Shown one piece after another: positions 57,368 to 64,000 of a DNA stretch of 64,000 nucleotides (positions are counted from its first letter, which is position 1; each line of letters begins with the position of its first letter). The translations under genes were made by a program, and so were the position numbers. The stretch lies in assembly GCA_009773355.1 (NCBI GenBank), contig WRPG01000015.1:62001-126000 (forward strand), read 5' to 3'. The notes under the pieces are model-generated. The model did not search any database. It had not been told where the DNA came from and worked only from the letters and a program-made list of their open reading frames with translations. This DNA comes from Limisphaerales bacterium (GTDB taxonomy: Bacteria; Verrucomicrobiota; Verrucomicrobiia; Limisphaerales; SXTU01).

Positions 57368-58582
57368 TTAGCTCCAGATTCCAAGGTCAAAGGCGGCCAG
57401 GAGGCGACGAGACAGAGGGTCGGCTGGCCGTTGCAAGGCTTCCGTCAGCAGTTGCCCCGGCGTGGGGAGAACGGGGGAATGAAACGCAAACCGCGACCGG
57501 ACCGAGTGCGCCAGCGTCTCCACATCGGCGCGGGTCAAGTATCGGTCAATGCTTTCCCGCAGCAGCCAGGCGGCCCATAGGCTGGCTTCCTGTTCCGAGG
57601 AGGGAGCCAGCTCCACTTGCCGCAGGGTCGTCGGCTCGAAATGCCCAAGACCGTTGAGAGTTCCTCCGGGCACGGCCGGCACGGCAAGGTCCCGGCAAAA
57701 CTGTTTTCGGGCGGCGACCGGACAGGACTTGAACTCCTGCGGAACCATCAGGCGGCCCGCCCGCTTGCTGCATTGTTGGACCGCCTCCGGACCGGTCCCG
57801 TTTCCCAATGCAACCAGCCGCTCCCAGAGATCCTTGAAGGAGAAATGAGAGACCGCGCCCAGGGGGAGGGGGCCGTTTACCCGCAGTTCGCCGAACTTGG
57901 CCTCCCGTTCCCTGCTTTCAGGAGCCAGCATTTTCCCCTCCAAACGGAGCGAAGGCTGGGGGCTGGCCTCGTCCCAGCGGAGACGGAGGTCCAACGAGGC
58001 GGACTCGCCCTCAAAGCCGGTTTTGGCCAGGCATTTGATGACAAATGCAGCCGCGCCTTCACCTTCCACCAGCCGCAAAACCGGGTGGTCGATGGCTTGC
58101 TCCAGCAGGGCCGGCACCGGTCGCCCCTGATCGGCCGCACTTTCCCTCGCCTTGCGCATCTCGCGCTGCTGGTGCCGCGCGGACTCTGCGTCTGCACCGA
58201 AGACGGGCTCCACATGAATCAAACCCGGCAGCACCAGCGGGTCGTTGCAGTAGTAGAATCGCCAGAGGCGCTCCTCGGCGACAAACACCTGGCCCAACCT
58301 TAACGACTCCTCACCCAGGGGACTCAGGCGGGCAGATTCCAACCGCACCACCCATTCCAAAAGCCCAAGTTCGACGCAGCGGCTCAAAGCCAGCCTGCCC
58401 ACCTCCTGCGGCAGCCCACCCAACAATTCCCTCGCGACATTCGCGGGCCGAAGTTCGCCGCCCAGATCCTTGGCGAGTTGCGTGACAGCCAGCCATTCCG
58501 GGCGGTGGCGTCCCACGGCCACGGTGGCCTGCGTGTCGAAGGTGGATACTTTGATGGGGCGAGCCAGTTCGATGGTTTGCAT
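57368..58582 (-). CDS. Unknown 404-aa protein of the CARF/PLD/helicase operon
   Basis: The ATG at 58582 follows the helicase stop by 2 bases. The N-terminal third contains a possible winged-helix part (WLAVTQLAKDLGGELRPANVARELLGGLPQEVGRLALSRCVELGLLEWV), which may bind nucleic acid. The middle is acidic and Arg-rich (RHQQREMRKARESAADQG) and includes FVIKCLAKTGFEGESASLDLRLRWDE. The C-terminal part is helical (EASLWAAWLLRESIDRYLTRADVETLAHSVRSRF). No enzymatic motif is recognisable. Tight spacing on both sides (2 and 4 bases) makes it an essential-looking partner of the helicase and the PLD nuclease. Confidence 0.7.
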   Translation of the reverse strand: MQTIELARPIKVSTFDTQATVAVGRHRPEWLAVTQLAKDLGGELRPANVARELLGGLPQEVGRLALSRCVELGLLEWVVRLESARLSPLGEESLRLGQVFVAEERLWRFYYCNDPLVLPGLIHVEPVFGADAESARHQQREMRKARESAADQGRPVPALLEQAIDHPVLRLVEGEGAAAFVIKCLAKTGFEGESASLDLRLRWDEASPQPSLRLEGKMLAPESREREAKFGELRVNGPLPLGAVSHFSFKDLWERLVALGNGTGPEAVQQCSKRAGRLMVPQEFKSCPVAARKQFCRDLAVPAVPGGTLNGLGHFEPTTLRQVELAPSSEQEASLWAAWLLRESIDRYLTRADVETLAHSVRSRFAFHSPVLPTPGQLLTEALQRPADPLSRRLLAAFDLGIWS

Positions 58583-58584
58583 GA

Positions 58585-61350
58585 TCAGTAGGCAATGTCA
58601 GAGCGGTAGTGCGATGAGCCAGCCAATGAGCGCAGCAGCGGGGACTTGCATCGGTCGCTGGCGAAGTAGGTCCGGTCCCCGACGAGGACCAGTTGGTAGC
58701 GAGCGCGCGTGAGCGCCACGTTGAGGCGGTTGGGGCTGTTGAGGAAGCCTACCCGGCCGCTGTTCACGAAGGAGAGGAACACCACGTCCGCCTCGTGGCC
58801 CTGGAAGCGGTCCACCGTGCAGAGGGCCACGTCGACGCAGGAGCTGCCGGCTGGCAGCTTGAATGTGCGTGTGCGTCCGTGCATGCCGCTGAGCTTCTGC
58901 AATCTGCGACGCAGCAGGGCTTCCTGCCCCTTGTAGTAGGTGAGGATCGCAACTTCCCAAGGCTGGCCGTCCCGGCGTGCCTCGGTTCCGGCCCACGCCA
59001 CGAATGCTTTGAGTTCCTTGAGCACCTCCTCGGCCTCCGCCGGATTCTCGTTCTTCTTCCGGGCGGGCATCCCGCCGCCCGACGACGGCTTTACCTCCAG
59101 CCAAACTGCCCGCCGAACATAGCGGCGGTAGCCCCACGCACGCTTGGCCTGCATGTCCGAGGCGTCGCGGAGCAAGACGCGGGATGTGTCCTGTGAATAG
59201 AACTGCTCGCGCGGAAAAGCGGTGAGGTCGGGGTGGCCGCGGTGCTGGTAACTCAGCGACACCAGTCGCTCCTCCAGCTCATCTGGCGGCAGCCCGTCCG
59301 TGAGGGCCACGGCGGGGGCGCGGTCATGCAGTCGCTCAAACCCGCTCTGCAGGAGCTCGAGGATCGAAGGCATCGCGCAGCGCCGCAGGGTCTGGATCTC
59401 GCGGTGCAATTCCGCGCCGGCGTCCTTGGCGGCACCGTCCCACCCCTCCGATTTGATCCCGCGGAAACCAAACCAGCCCTCACTCAAGGAGCGTGGCATC
59501 AGGTCTCTAATCTCAGCCCGCACCTTCTGCTCTTCTTCCGGATTCTGGCGCAGCTCGTAACTCCGAGCCAGCCGCCAAGCGACCGCCCGGGCCCAGTTTG
59601 CTTCCTCTTCGGCATCGGACGAGCGGCGTTCGCGGTTGGGCTGCGCTGCCCGGGCGGCCTGCCAATCCATCATCGAGTCCACCGCCAGACCGCAATCGTT
59701 GATCAGGCCCAGCGGAAGACGGTGCTGGAAGCGGCGCAACGCGTCCGGGCTGCCGAAAATGATCGCGGCGCTGAGCAGGTCGAACTGGGGTTCCGCAGGG
59801 TCGGCCGCATCCAGATCCAAGCAGCGGATTCCGCGGCTGTCGCATTCCGCTCGCAGAAGTTCGCGGTGCGGTTCGTCCTGAACCACCACCAGCCGGGTGT
59901 GCCGAGCTCCTTCGAAGGCTTGGTAGGCGGCGGCAGCCTGAACCGCAGGCAGCAGATTCCGCAGGTTGTCCTGAAGGTGCTGCTCCTCCACGAACGGGGA
60001 GAGCTGGCGCAAGTCGCCGACAATCACCCACCGTCTTGCGTGCAGTGCAGGGACCAGAAACTCGGTGAACGTAGTCTTGCTGGCCTCGTCGATGATCATC
60101 ATGTCAAAGGGTTCGCACTGGCCCCCTCTGATGGTGGGATGCTGGAGAATCCCAATCGTCGTGCCGCAGACCAGGTTGGAGGACTCGAGAATAAGGCTGG
60201 CGAGCGCGGACTGGCCATCGGCCGCCTCGGAGCGCAACGCCTCCGACAGGATGCGCCGCGCCGCCGCGCCGCGCGGATCCACGTCGCCCGGGCTCTCCAG
60301 GAACGTGCGGAGCCTCTCCCGCCAGGTCGCGAGCAGGCGGCTCAGGATCCATGGTTCCACCGCGTCGTCGGTCACCTTCTCCTCATCGCCGATGCGGACC
60401 GGCAGAATCGACTTCTGGCCGGACTCCAAGGCGTCCTGCTCGTCGAGCAACCGGCGGAGCACGTTGTCCACGGCCACGTGGGTGGACGCCACCAAGAGCA
60501 CCCGCTGCCCACGGCGGACCATCTGCATGACCAGCTCGCAGATCGCCGTGGTTTTGCCGGAGCCCGGCGGGCCCTCCAAGAGGGCGAAATCGGGGGTGGC
60601 CAGCGCCGTCTCCACGAATTCACGCTGCTCATCCGTCCCGTCACGCAGGGGCTGCCCGCCTGCCTGCGACCGCAGAAATACCCAGGCGGATTCCTCCAGC
60701 TCCGACGAACGCAGCGAGGGCCATGACGCTTCCCGGACCATCAGCTCCAGCAGAGGGGTCTGCCGGCGCAGCGGGTTGTCGTAGAGCGCCTGAACCGCGT
60801 CGAGTTGCCGCTTCAAACCATAGGTGTCTGGTCGCAGCCAGAGCAGCCGTGGTGGCGAATCCGCATCGCCTTCCGAGCCGGGTTCCTCGGTGCGAGGCTG
60901 CTGCTCCAGAAGCAGGGCACGGTATTCCACGTTCGAGTCGAGGCGGCTGATTTCAGAGCTTCGTTCGCATTTTTCCGAGTCGCAGACTGCCCTCGTCCGG
61001 AAGAATGCGTCGAACGTCTCCTCTGGTTCCTCGGGTCGTTCGGGAAGCACCTCCAAGATCACCCAGCATCCCTCGCGCTCGGCGCTTGCTGATGCCTTCC
61101 GGTTCCCACCTCGCCGTTTGAGCCGTGCGGCTTGGAGGTTCGCGGTCTCCTGGTCGTCCGGAAACCTCCACGCCAGGACCAGTTTGTTTCGCTCCGCGGC
61201 CCGCCTGGCATTGCGGAGATAGTGCCGGTAGGGCGTCAACTGGGATCCCACGTCGCGGATGGCACCTCCCGCTTCGCCGTGCAGTGACAGGTTGGCGTAA
61301 TTTATCAGCACGGGATTGAGGCTCGATCCGTTGCCGGGGTTTGCGGTCAT
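58585..61350 (-). CDS. UPF1/Dna2-like SF1 helicase
   Basis: 921 residues from the ATG at 61350, chosen because AGG lies 6 bases upstream; a GTG at 61485 would add 45 low-quality residues. Motifs (numbered from 61350): Q-like DEQREF (about 239-244), Walker A GPPGSGKTT (260-268), ASTHVAVDNVL (Ia), DEAS (421-424), GDLRQLSP (III), then QGHEADVVFLSFV (V) and NVALTRARYQLVLVGD (VI). This is the SF1B UPF1/Sen1/Dna2 pattern acting on RNA or DNA with 5'-3' polarity. The first 240 residues are an accessory region. No nuclease motif is seen, so cutting is presumably supplied by the PLD protein of the same operon. It is the first gene of that operon. Confidence 0.9.
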   Translation of the reverse strand: MTANPGNGSSLNPVLINYANLSLHGEAGGAIRDVGSQLTPYRHYLRNARRAAERNKLVLAWRFPDDQETANLQAARLKRRGGNRKASASAEREGCWVILEVLPERPEEPEETFDAFFRTRAVCDSEKCERSSEISRLDSNVEYRALLLEQQPRTEEPGSEGDADSPPRLLWLRPDTYGLKRQLDAVQALYDNPLRRQTPLLELMVREASWPSLRSSELEESAWVFLRSQAGGQPLRDGTDEQREFVETALATPDFALLEGPPGSGKTTAICELVMQMVRRGQRVLLVASTHVAVDNVLRRLLDEQDALESGQKSILPVRIGDEEKVTDDAVEPWILSRLLATWRERLRTFLESPGDVDPRGAAARRILSEALRSEAADGQSALASLILESSNLVCGTTIGILQHPTIRGGQCEPFDMMIIDEASKTTFTEFLVPALHARRWVIVGDLRQLSPFVEEQHLQDNLRNLLPAVQAAAAYQAFEGARHTRLVVVQDEPHRELLRAECDSRGIRCLDLDAADPAEPQFDLLSAAIIFGSPDALRRFQHRLPLGLINDCGLAVDSMMDWQAARAAQPNRERRSSDAEEEANWARAVAWRLARSYELRQNPEEEQKVRAEIRDLMPRSLSEGWFGFRGIKSEGWDGAAKDAGAELHREIQTLRRCAMPSILELLQSGFERLHDRAPAVALTDGLPPDELEERLVSLSYQHRGHPDLTAFPREQFYSQDTSRVLLRDASDMQAKRAWGYRRYVRRAVWLEVKPSSGGGMPARKKNENPAEAEEVLKELKAFVAWAGTEARRDGQPWEVAILTYYKGQEALLRRRLQKLSGMHGRTRTFKLPAGSSCVDVALCTVDRFQGHEADVVFLSFVNSGRVGFLNSPNRLNVALTRARYQLVLVGDRTYFASDRCKSPLLRSLAGSSHYRSDIAY

Positions 61351-61754
61351 GCGCATCCTGTTATCAGGTGGCGTGCCAGCCAGCCGCTGGTTGATTTCGC
61401 CTTGTTTTTGAATAGGGAAGGCCCATGGGCCAGCGGGAAGAGCGGGTGAAAGCGCCCGCAGCCGGGCCAGTTTTGCAGTTGCCACCTGCTGTCCGGAGCC
61501 CCAGCAATCCCCCCATCTGCCCCGCCGCGGTGGCGGGTGGCGAAGTGTTTGCCAATTTCGATTTCACGGGTGCCACCCTATCGCCACTCAATACGCCACG
61601 GGGTAATACAAATGCCAATACCTCAGGATTGGTTTTCAAAATGCACCCGCCGCCTGCATTTTTGGCCCGGTGGGAGCGCCTCACTCAACTCGTGTCCCGG
61701 TGACTGCGGATGTCAGACCCCGGCGTCCAAACTCGGCGGACAACAAATAACATC
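61351..61754. other. Divergent intergenic region between the CARF/PLD/helicase operon and the gene at 61755
   Basis: About 400 bases. It holds an unlikely 45-codon N-terminal extension of the helicase frame, the sigma-54-like candidate at 61540-61554, and whatever drives the plus-strand gene at 61755. AT content rises around 61590-61650 (TAATACAAATGCCAATACC), as promoters often do, but I cannot pick a clear -35/-10 pair. Confidence 0.4.
61540..61554 (-). promoter_or_regulatory. Candidate sigma-54 (-24/-12) promoter for the CARF/PLD/helicase operon
   Basis: On the minus strand the sequence reads TGGCAAACACTTCGC. Aligned to TGGCACGnnnnTTGC it matches 8 of 11 conserved bases, with the invariant GG and GC elements at the required spacing. 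Transcription would begin near 61529, about 180 bases ahead of the chosen helicase start. The operon ends with a sigma-54 activator, which makes the site more meaningful than its score alone. Confidence 0.3.
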
Positions 61755-62207
61755 ATGGCCCGACACCACCTCATCTACTGGTATCGCACCAACAAGGACG
61801 TCGCCGCCGCCAGCCTGTGGCACCTCCGGGACCGCGACGTCGAACCAGGCGGCGGCATCGCCCGAGGCACCATCGTTCAGGGGCATTACGGCTTCGCCGT
61901 GGCCGAGTGCGACGTGCCCGACCTGTCGGCGCGCTCCGTCACGTTTCACCCGACACGCCGCTGCCGCTGGCAGGAACGCGAACTGGACTGCATGGTGCAT
62001 CCCAACCTGCCTGCGGGCACGCTCACCAAGCCGGAGCTGCGTTCGTTCACCTATGTCGTGGCCGAATTGACTGCACCCGACGACACCGCCCTGGCCGCGC
62101 AGCTTGGGGTGACCCCGGTGCGCACCGCCGACGGCCGCACCCTCATCAACTTGGAGATCGCGAACATCACGGGCCAGCCCAAGCCGCGCAAAGCTCGGCT
62201 GCTCTGA
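61755..62207 (+). CDS. Unknown 150-aa protein
   Basis: The start is taken as the ATG at 61755 (MARHHLIYWYRTNKDVAAAS); an in-frame ATG at 61710 is possible. The protein is a mostly beta, soluble sequence with several charged loops (VAECDVPDLSARSVTFHPTRRCRWQERELDCMVHP) and no signal peptide, membrane segment or known motif. It ends 22 bases before the PcfJ-like gene on the same strand, so the two are probably cotranscribed. Function unknown. Confidence 0.65.
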   Translation: MARHHLIYWYRTNKDVAAASLWHLRDRDVEPGGGIARGTIVQGHYGFAVAECDVPDLSARSVTFHPTRRCRWQERELDCMVHPNLPAGTLTKPELRSFTYVVAELTAPDDTALAAQLGVTPVRTADGRTLINLEIANITGQPKPRKARLL

Positions 62208-62229
62208 CAACCCGAGGGACAGGACGGCA

Positions 62230-63453
62230 ATGGTCGTGTCCAACTTGAAACACCCCCGCTCACCCGGCTTCCGCTTCAGCCAAGGCCAGCTCTGCATCAC
62301 CACCGCGCAGGAGGAGATGCGGCTGGGCACCTGGCCGCTGCTGGAGGCGACGCGCCGGCGCAACGGCGAATCGAAATGGAGCCGCTTCGTGCCGGTCTTC
62401 CGCCTGCTTCGACCCAAGCATGATCCGCTGGCGATCGAGCCCGGGCCTGCCGGAGTGCGCGGCCAGTCGGTGGACCCGCTGCTGGAGAAGCACCTCGCCT
62501 TCCGACTTTTTCGCCAAGCCATTCCACCCAGATTGGCGCAGGCGGCGGAGCGCTTTTCTGCCCGGCAGTGGGCGGTGCTGCGGATGGTGCAGGAGCGCGA
62601 GGTGGCCGCCGATCTCCTCGAACAGAATCCCGCCCTCGGGTTCTGCGCGGCCAACCTCGGCAAGTTTAGGACGCTCTTCGGGAACCTCGGGAAGCAGGCC
62701 GCCGAGTTGTCCCGCCGCCCGCAGCGCGAGGTGCTGGCGTGGCTCGGATTTCCCGACACGCAGGCGTGGGTCAACATCGTGCGCAAGCTTCTGCCCGAGA
62801 CCGTGACGGTCGAGCGTGTGCTGGCACTGCGGGTGGTGTCTGCCGTTCCCGAAGTGACGCAGCGACTGGCGCATGTTCCCGCCATCAATACCGGTCTGCT
62901 GGAACTGGCGAACCAGCCCAGCCTGCTGACGCAGGTGTCACCGGCCTTGCTCAACGAGATTGCCAATGCGGAGGAGGAACGGTTGCAAGCCTCGGCGGTG
63001 CGGCTCTTGGAGGACATGGTGCGCGAACTGGAGCACATGGGCCGCCGCCCTCGCCTCGCGAGCCTGAAGACACTGGCGAGTCTGCGTCAGCGCAGCCACG
63101 AAGTCGCCGAGGAGTTTCAACAGCACGTGGACGTGATGCGCAGCGCCGGCAGCTTCCTTGAGCCACCGGTGCCGGGCACGGCAGACATAGTGCCCCTCAC
63201 GGACGCCGGGCAGTTGCTGGAGGAGGGGCGGGCGCAGCGCAACTGCGTCGGTGGCTACACTTCGCGCGTCGTCGGTGGCAAAGTGTTCGTCTATCGCGTG
63301 CTGAAGCCGGAACGGGCGACCCTGTCGCTTCGCTCGGGGGCTGACGGCGGCTGGGAAATCGAGCAACTGCTGCGGGCGTGCAACCAGCCGGTTTCGCCGG
63401 CAACGGCCCAGTCGGTGCGTTTATGGCTGGCGCGGGAAAGCGTCTCGATCTGA
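62230..63453 (+). CDS. PcfJ-like protein
   Basis: 407 residues. The N-terminal 300 residues are helical with leucine-rich stretches. The C-terminal region carries the PcfJ-type signature (LTDAGQLLEEGRAQRNCVGGY, residues about 319-339, followed by VVGGKVFVYRV and ATLSLR). The family is named after a protein of the conjugative plasmid pCF10 and is scattered over plasmids, phages and bacterial genomes; its biochemical role is not known. An AGGA sequence lies just upstream of the ATG. Its presence is consistent with mobile-element ancestry of this end of the window. Confidence 0.75.
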   Translation: MVVSNLKHPRSPGFRFSQGQLCITTAQEEMRLGTWPLLEATRRRNGESKWSRFVPVFRLLRPKHDPLAIEPGPAGVRGQSVDPLLEKHLAFRLFRQAIPPRLAQAAERFSARQWAVLRMVQEREVAADLLEQNPALGFCAANLGKFRTLFGNLGKQAAELSRRPQREVLAWLGFPDTQAWVNIVRKLLPETVTVERVLALRVVSAVPEVTQRLAHVPAINTGLLELANQPSLLTQVSPALLNEIANAEEERLQASAVRLLEDMVRELEHMGRRPRLASLKTLASLRQRSHEVAEEFQQHVDVMRSAGSFLEPPVPGTADIVPLTDAGQLLEEGRAQRNCVGGYTSRVVGGKVFVYRVLKPERATLSLRSGADGGWEIEQLLRACNQPVSPATAQSVRLWLARESVSI

Positions 63454-63497
63454 GGCCGCAAGGAGCTGTGGTTCACCATCACCCCCGCGACGTGCTT

Positions 63498-64000
63498 CTA
63501 CTCCGGCCGGAGCGCGGGGAGGACAGTTTCACGCCGAAGGATGCCGCTGCCATGGTGATCCAAGTCCAGCCGCCGCCACATGATTCGGACCGCATCGCCC
63601 AACGCCTGGATGTCCCCACGGGCATCGTGACGCTGGTATCGGGAGGTATTGATTCCGAGCCGCTCCATCACGCGGTCGAGCGAATGGCCGGTGCCGACCG
63701 CAGTGCCAAAGAGCCGCCGGGAAATGGCGATGGTGTCGATGGATTCGACCGTTCGCCGCTGCGCTTGGTGCTGATGGCAGGTGGCCTCTAGGAACTTGGT
63801 GTCGAAGCGGTGCCCATTGTGGGCCATGATCACCGAGTCGCCAACGTAGCAGGAAAATCGCTCCAGCATTTCGATGGGACGGGGCGCATCGCGGACGTCC
63901 CGATCGGTGATGCCGGTGTAGTCCGAGATGAAGCGGGAGATGGGTCCGGCTGGCCGGCAATAGCTGAAGAACTCATCGCCAACCACGATCTCTCCGCAGC
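63498..64000 (-). CDS. DnaQ-like DEDDh exonuclease (C-terminal part, runs off the right edge)
   Basis: 166 residues are visible; the frame is open to the edge (GEIVVGDEFFSYCRP), so the N-terminal DxE motif lies outside the window. Seen here: the family sequence PISRFISDYTGITDRDV, the second Asp motif AHNGHRFDTKFLE, and the final HDARGDIQALGDA with the His and Asp of the DEDDh site. It resembles the proofreading epsilon domain more than the ERI-1-like exonuclease encoded at 10908-11447. The gene converges on the PcfJ-like gene with 44 bases between the stops. Confidence 0.88.
   Translation of the reverse strand, partial: CGEIVVGDEFFSYCRPAGPISRFISDYTGITDRDVRDAPRPIEMLERFSCYVGDSVIMAHNGHRFDTKFLEATCHQHQAQRRTVESIDTIAISRRLFGTAVGTGHSLDRVMERLGINTSRYQRHDARGDIQALGDAVRIMWRRLDLDHHGSGILRRETVLPALRPE

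Noticed and set aside
61363-61379. CTGGCACGCCACCTGAT on the minus strand as a sigma-54 promoter
   Set aside because: The -24 half is perfect but the -12 half lacks the GC, and transcription would start at or after the helicase start codon, removing its ribosome-binding site.

Overview
This window is GC-rich (about 60-65 % by eye), densely coded, and shows no rRNA, tRNA or CRISPR array. The first complete gene encodes a secreted tandem glycoside hydrolase with Asn/Thr-rich linkers, thrombospondin type 3 calcium repeats and a C-terminal STNLVHWT-type motif. That style is typical of Verrucomicrobiota, and I infer a member of that phylum (Pedosphaera/Limisphaera-like). This is an inference from protein style, because no phylogenetic marker is present.

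Region by region. (1) 1-4435: end of an unknown gene, a two-domain GH26 mannanase-like exoenzyme, and a stand-alone response-regulator receiver. (2) 4763-11447, plus strand: two small paralogous sigma-region-2-like proteins, then a run of four genes joined by ATGA stop/start overlaps (HTH-metallophosphoesterase, HerA/T4CP-type ATPase, second metallophosphoesterase, unknown protein), followed by a DEDDh exonuclease. (3) 11525-17831: unknown genes, a secreted-protein gene broken by an IS5-like element whose termini, 4-bp target duplication and clean pre-insertion reading frame can all be read, a TPR operon, and two short echoes of the exonuclease gene's 3' end.

(4) 46300 down to 17832, minus strand: a compact, nearly gap-free defence-type operon. 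In transcription order it holds a 929-aa unknown protein, an 1881-aa helicase/DUF1998-like protein, a NERD-helicase, a small 122-aa protein, a second giant helicase-DUF1998 protein (1772 aa), a SNF2-type helicase, a large adenine-type DNA methyltransferase, a Rad50/SMC-like ATPase, a 58-aa small protein, a Ser/Thr kinase, a YhcG-type nuclease and an HNH nuclease. It resembles no single textbook system: the 929/1881 pair recalls Druantia type III, and the 1772/SNF2/methylase/ATPase part recalls class 1 DISARM and helicase-methylase-ATPase cassettes.

(5) 46696-54305, plus strand and divergent from the operon: a WYL-domain regulator, a YbjN-like protein and an AddB/AddA-type nuclease-helicase pair. 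(6) 61350 down to 54412, minus strand: a tight four-gene operon of a UPF1/Dna2-like SF1 helicase, an unknown 404-aa protein, a double-HKD phospholipase-D-type nuclease, and a regulator that couples an apparent CARF ligand-sensing domain to a sigma-54 activator AAA+ domain with an intact GAFTGA loop. This is my best candidate for a little-described system: a ligand-sensing, sigma-54-dependent nuclease/helicase defence operon. (7) 61755-64000: an unknown protein, a PcfJ-like protein and the C-terminal part of a DnaQ-type exonuclease that runs off the right edge.

Overall the window is an accessory or defence island. At least six SF1/SF2 helicases and about ten nuclease-type genes lie within about 57 kb, with two candidate transcriptional control points (WYL and CARF-sigma-54) between or inside the blocks.
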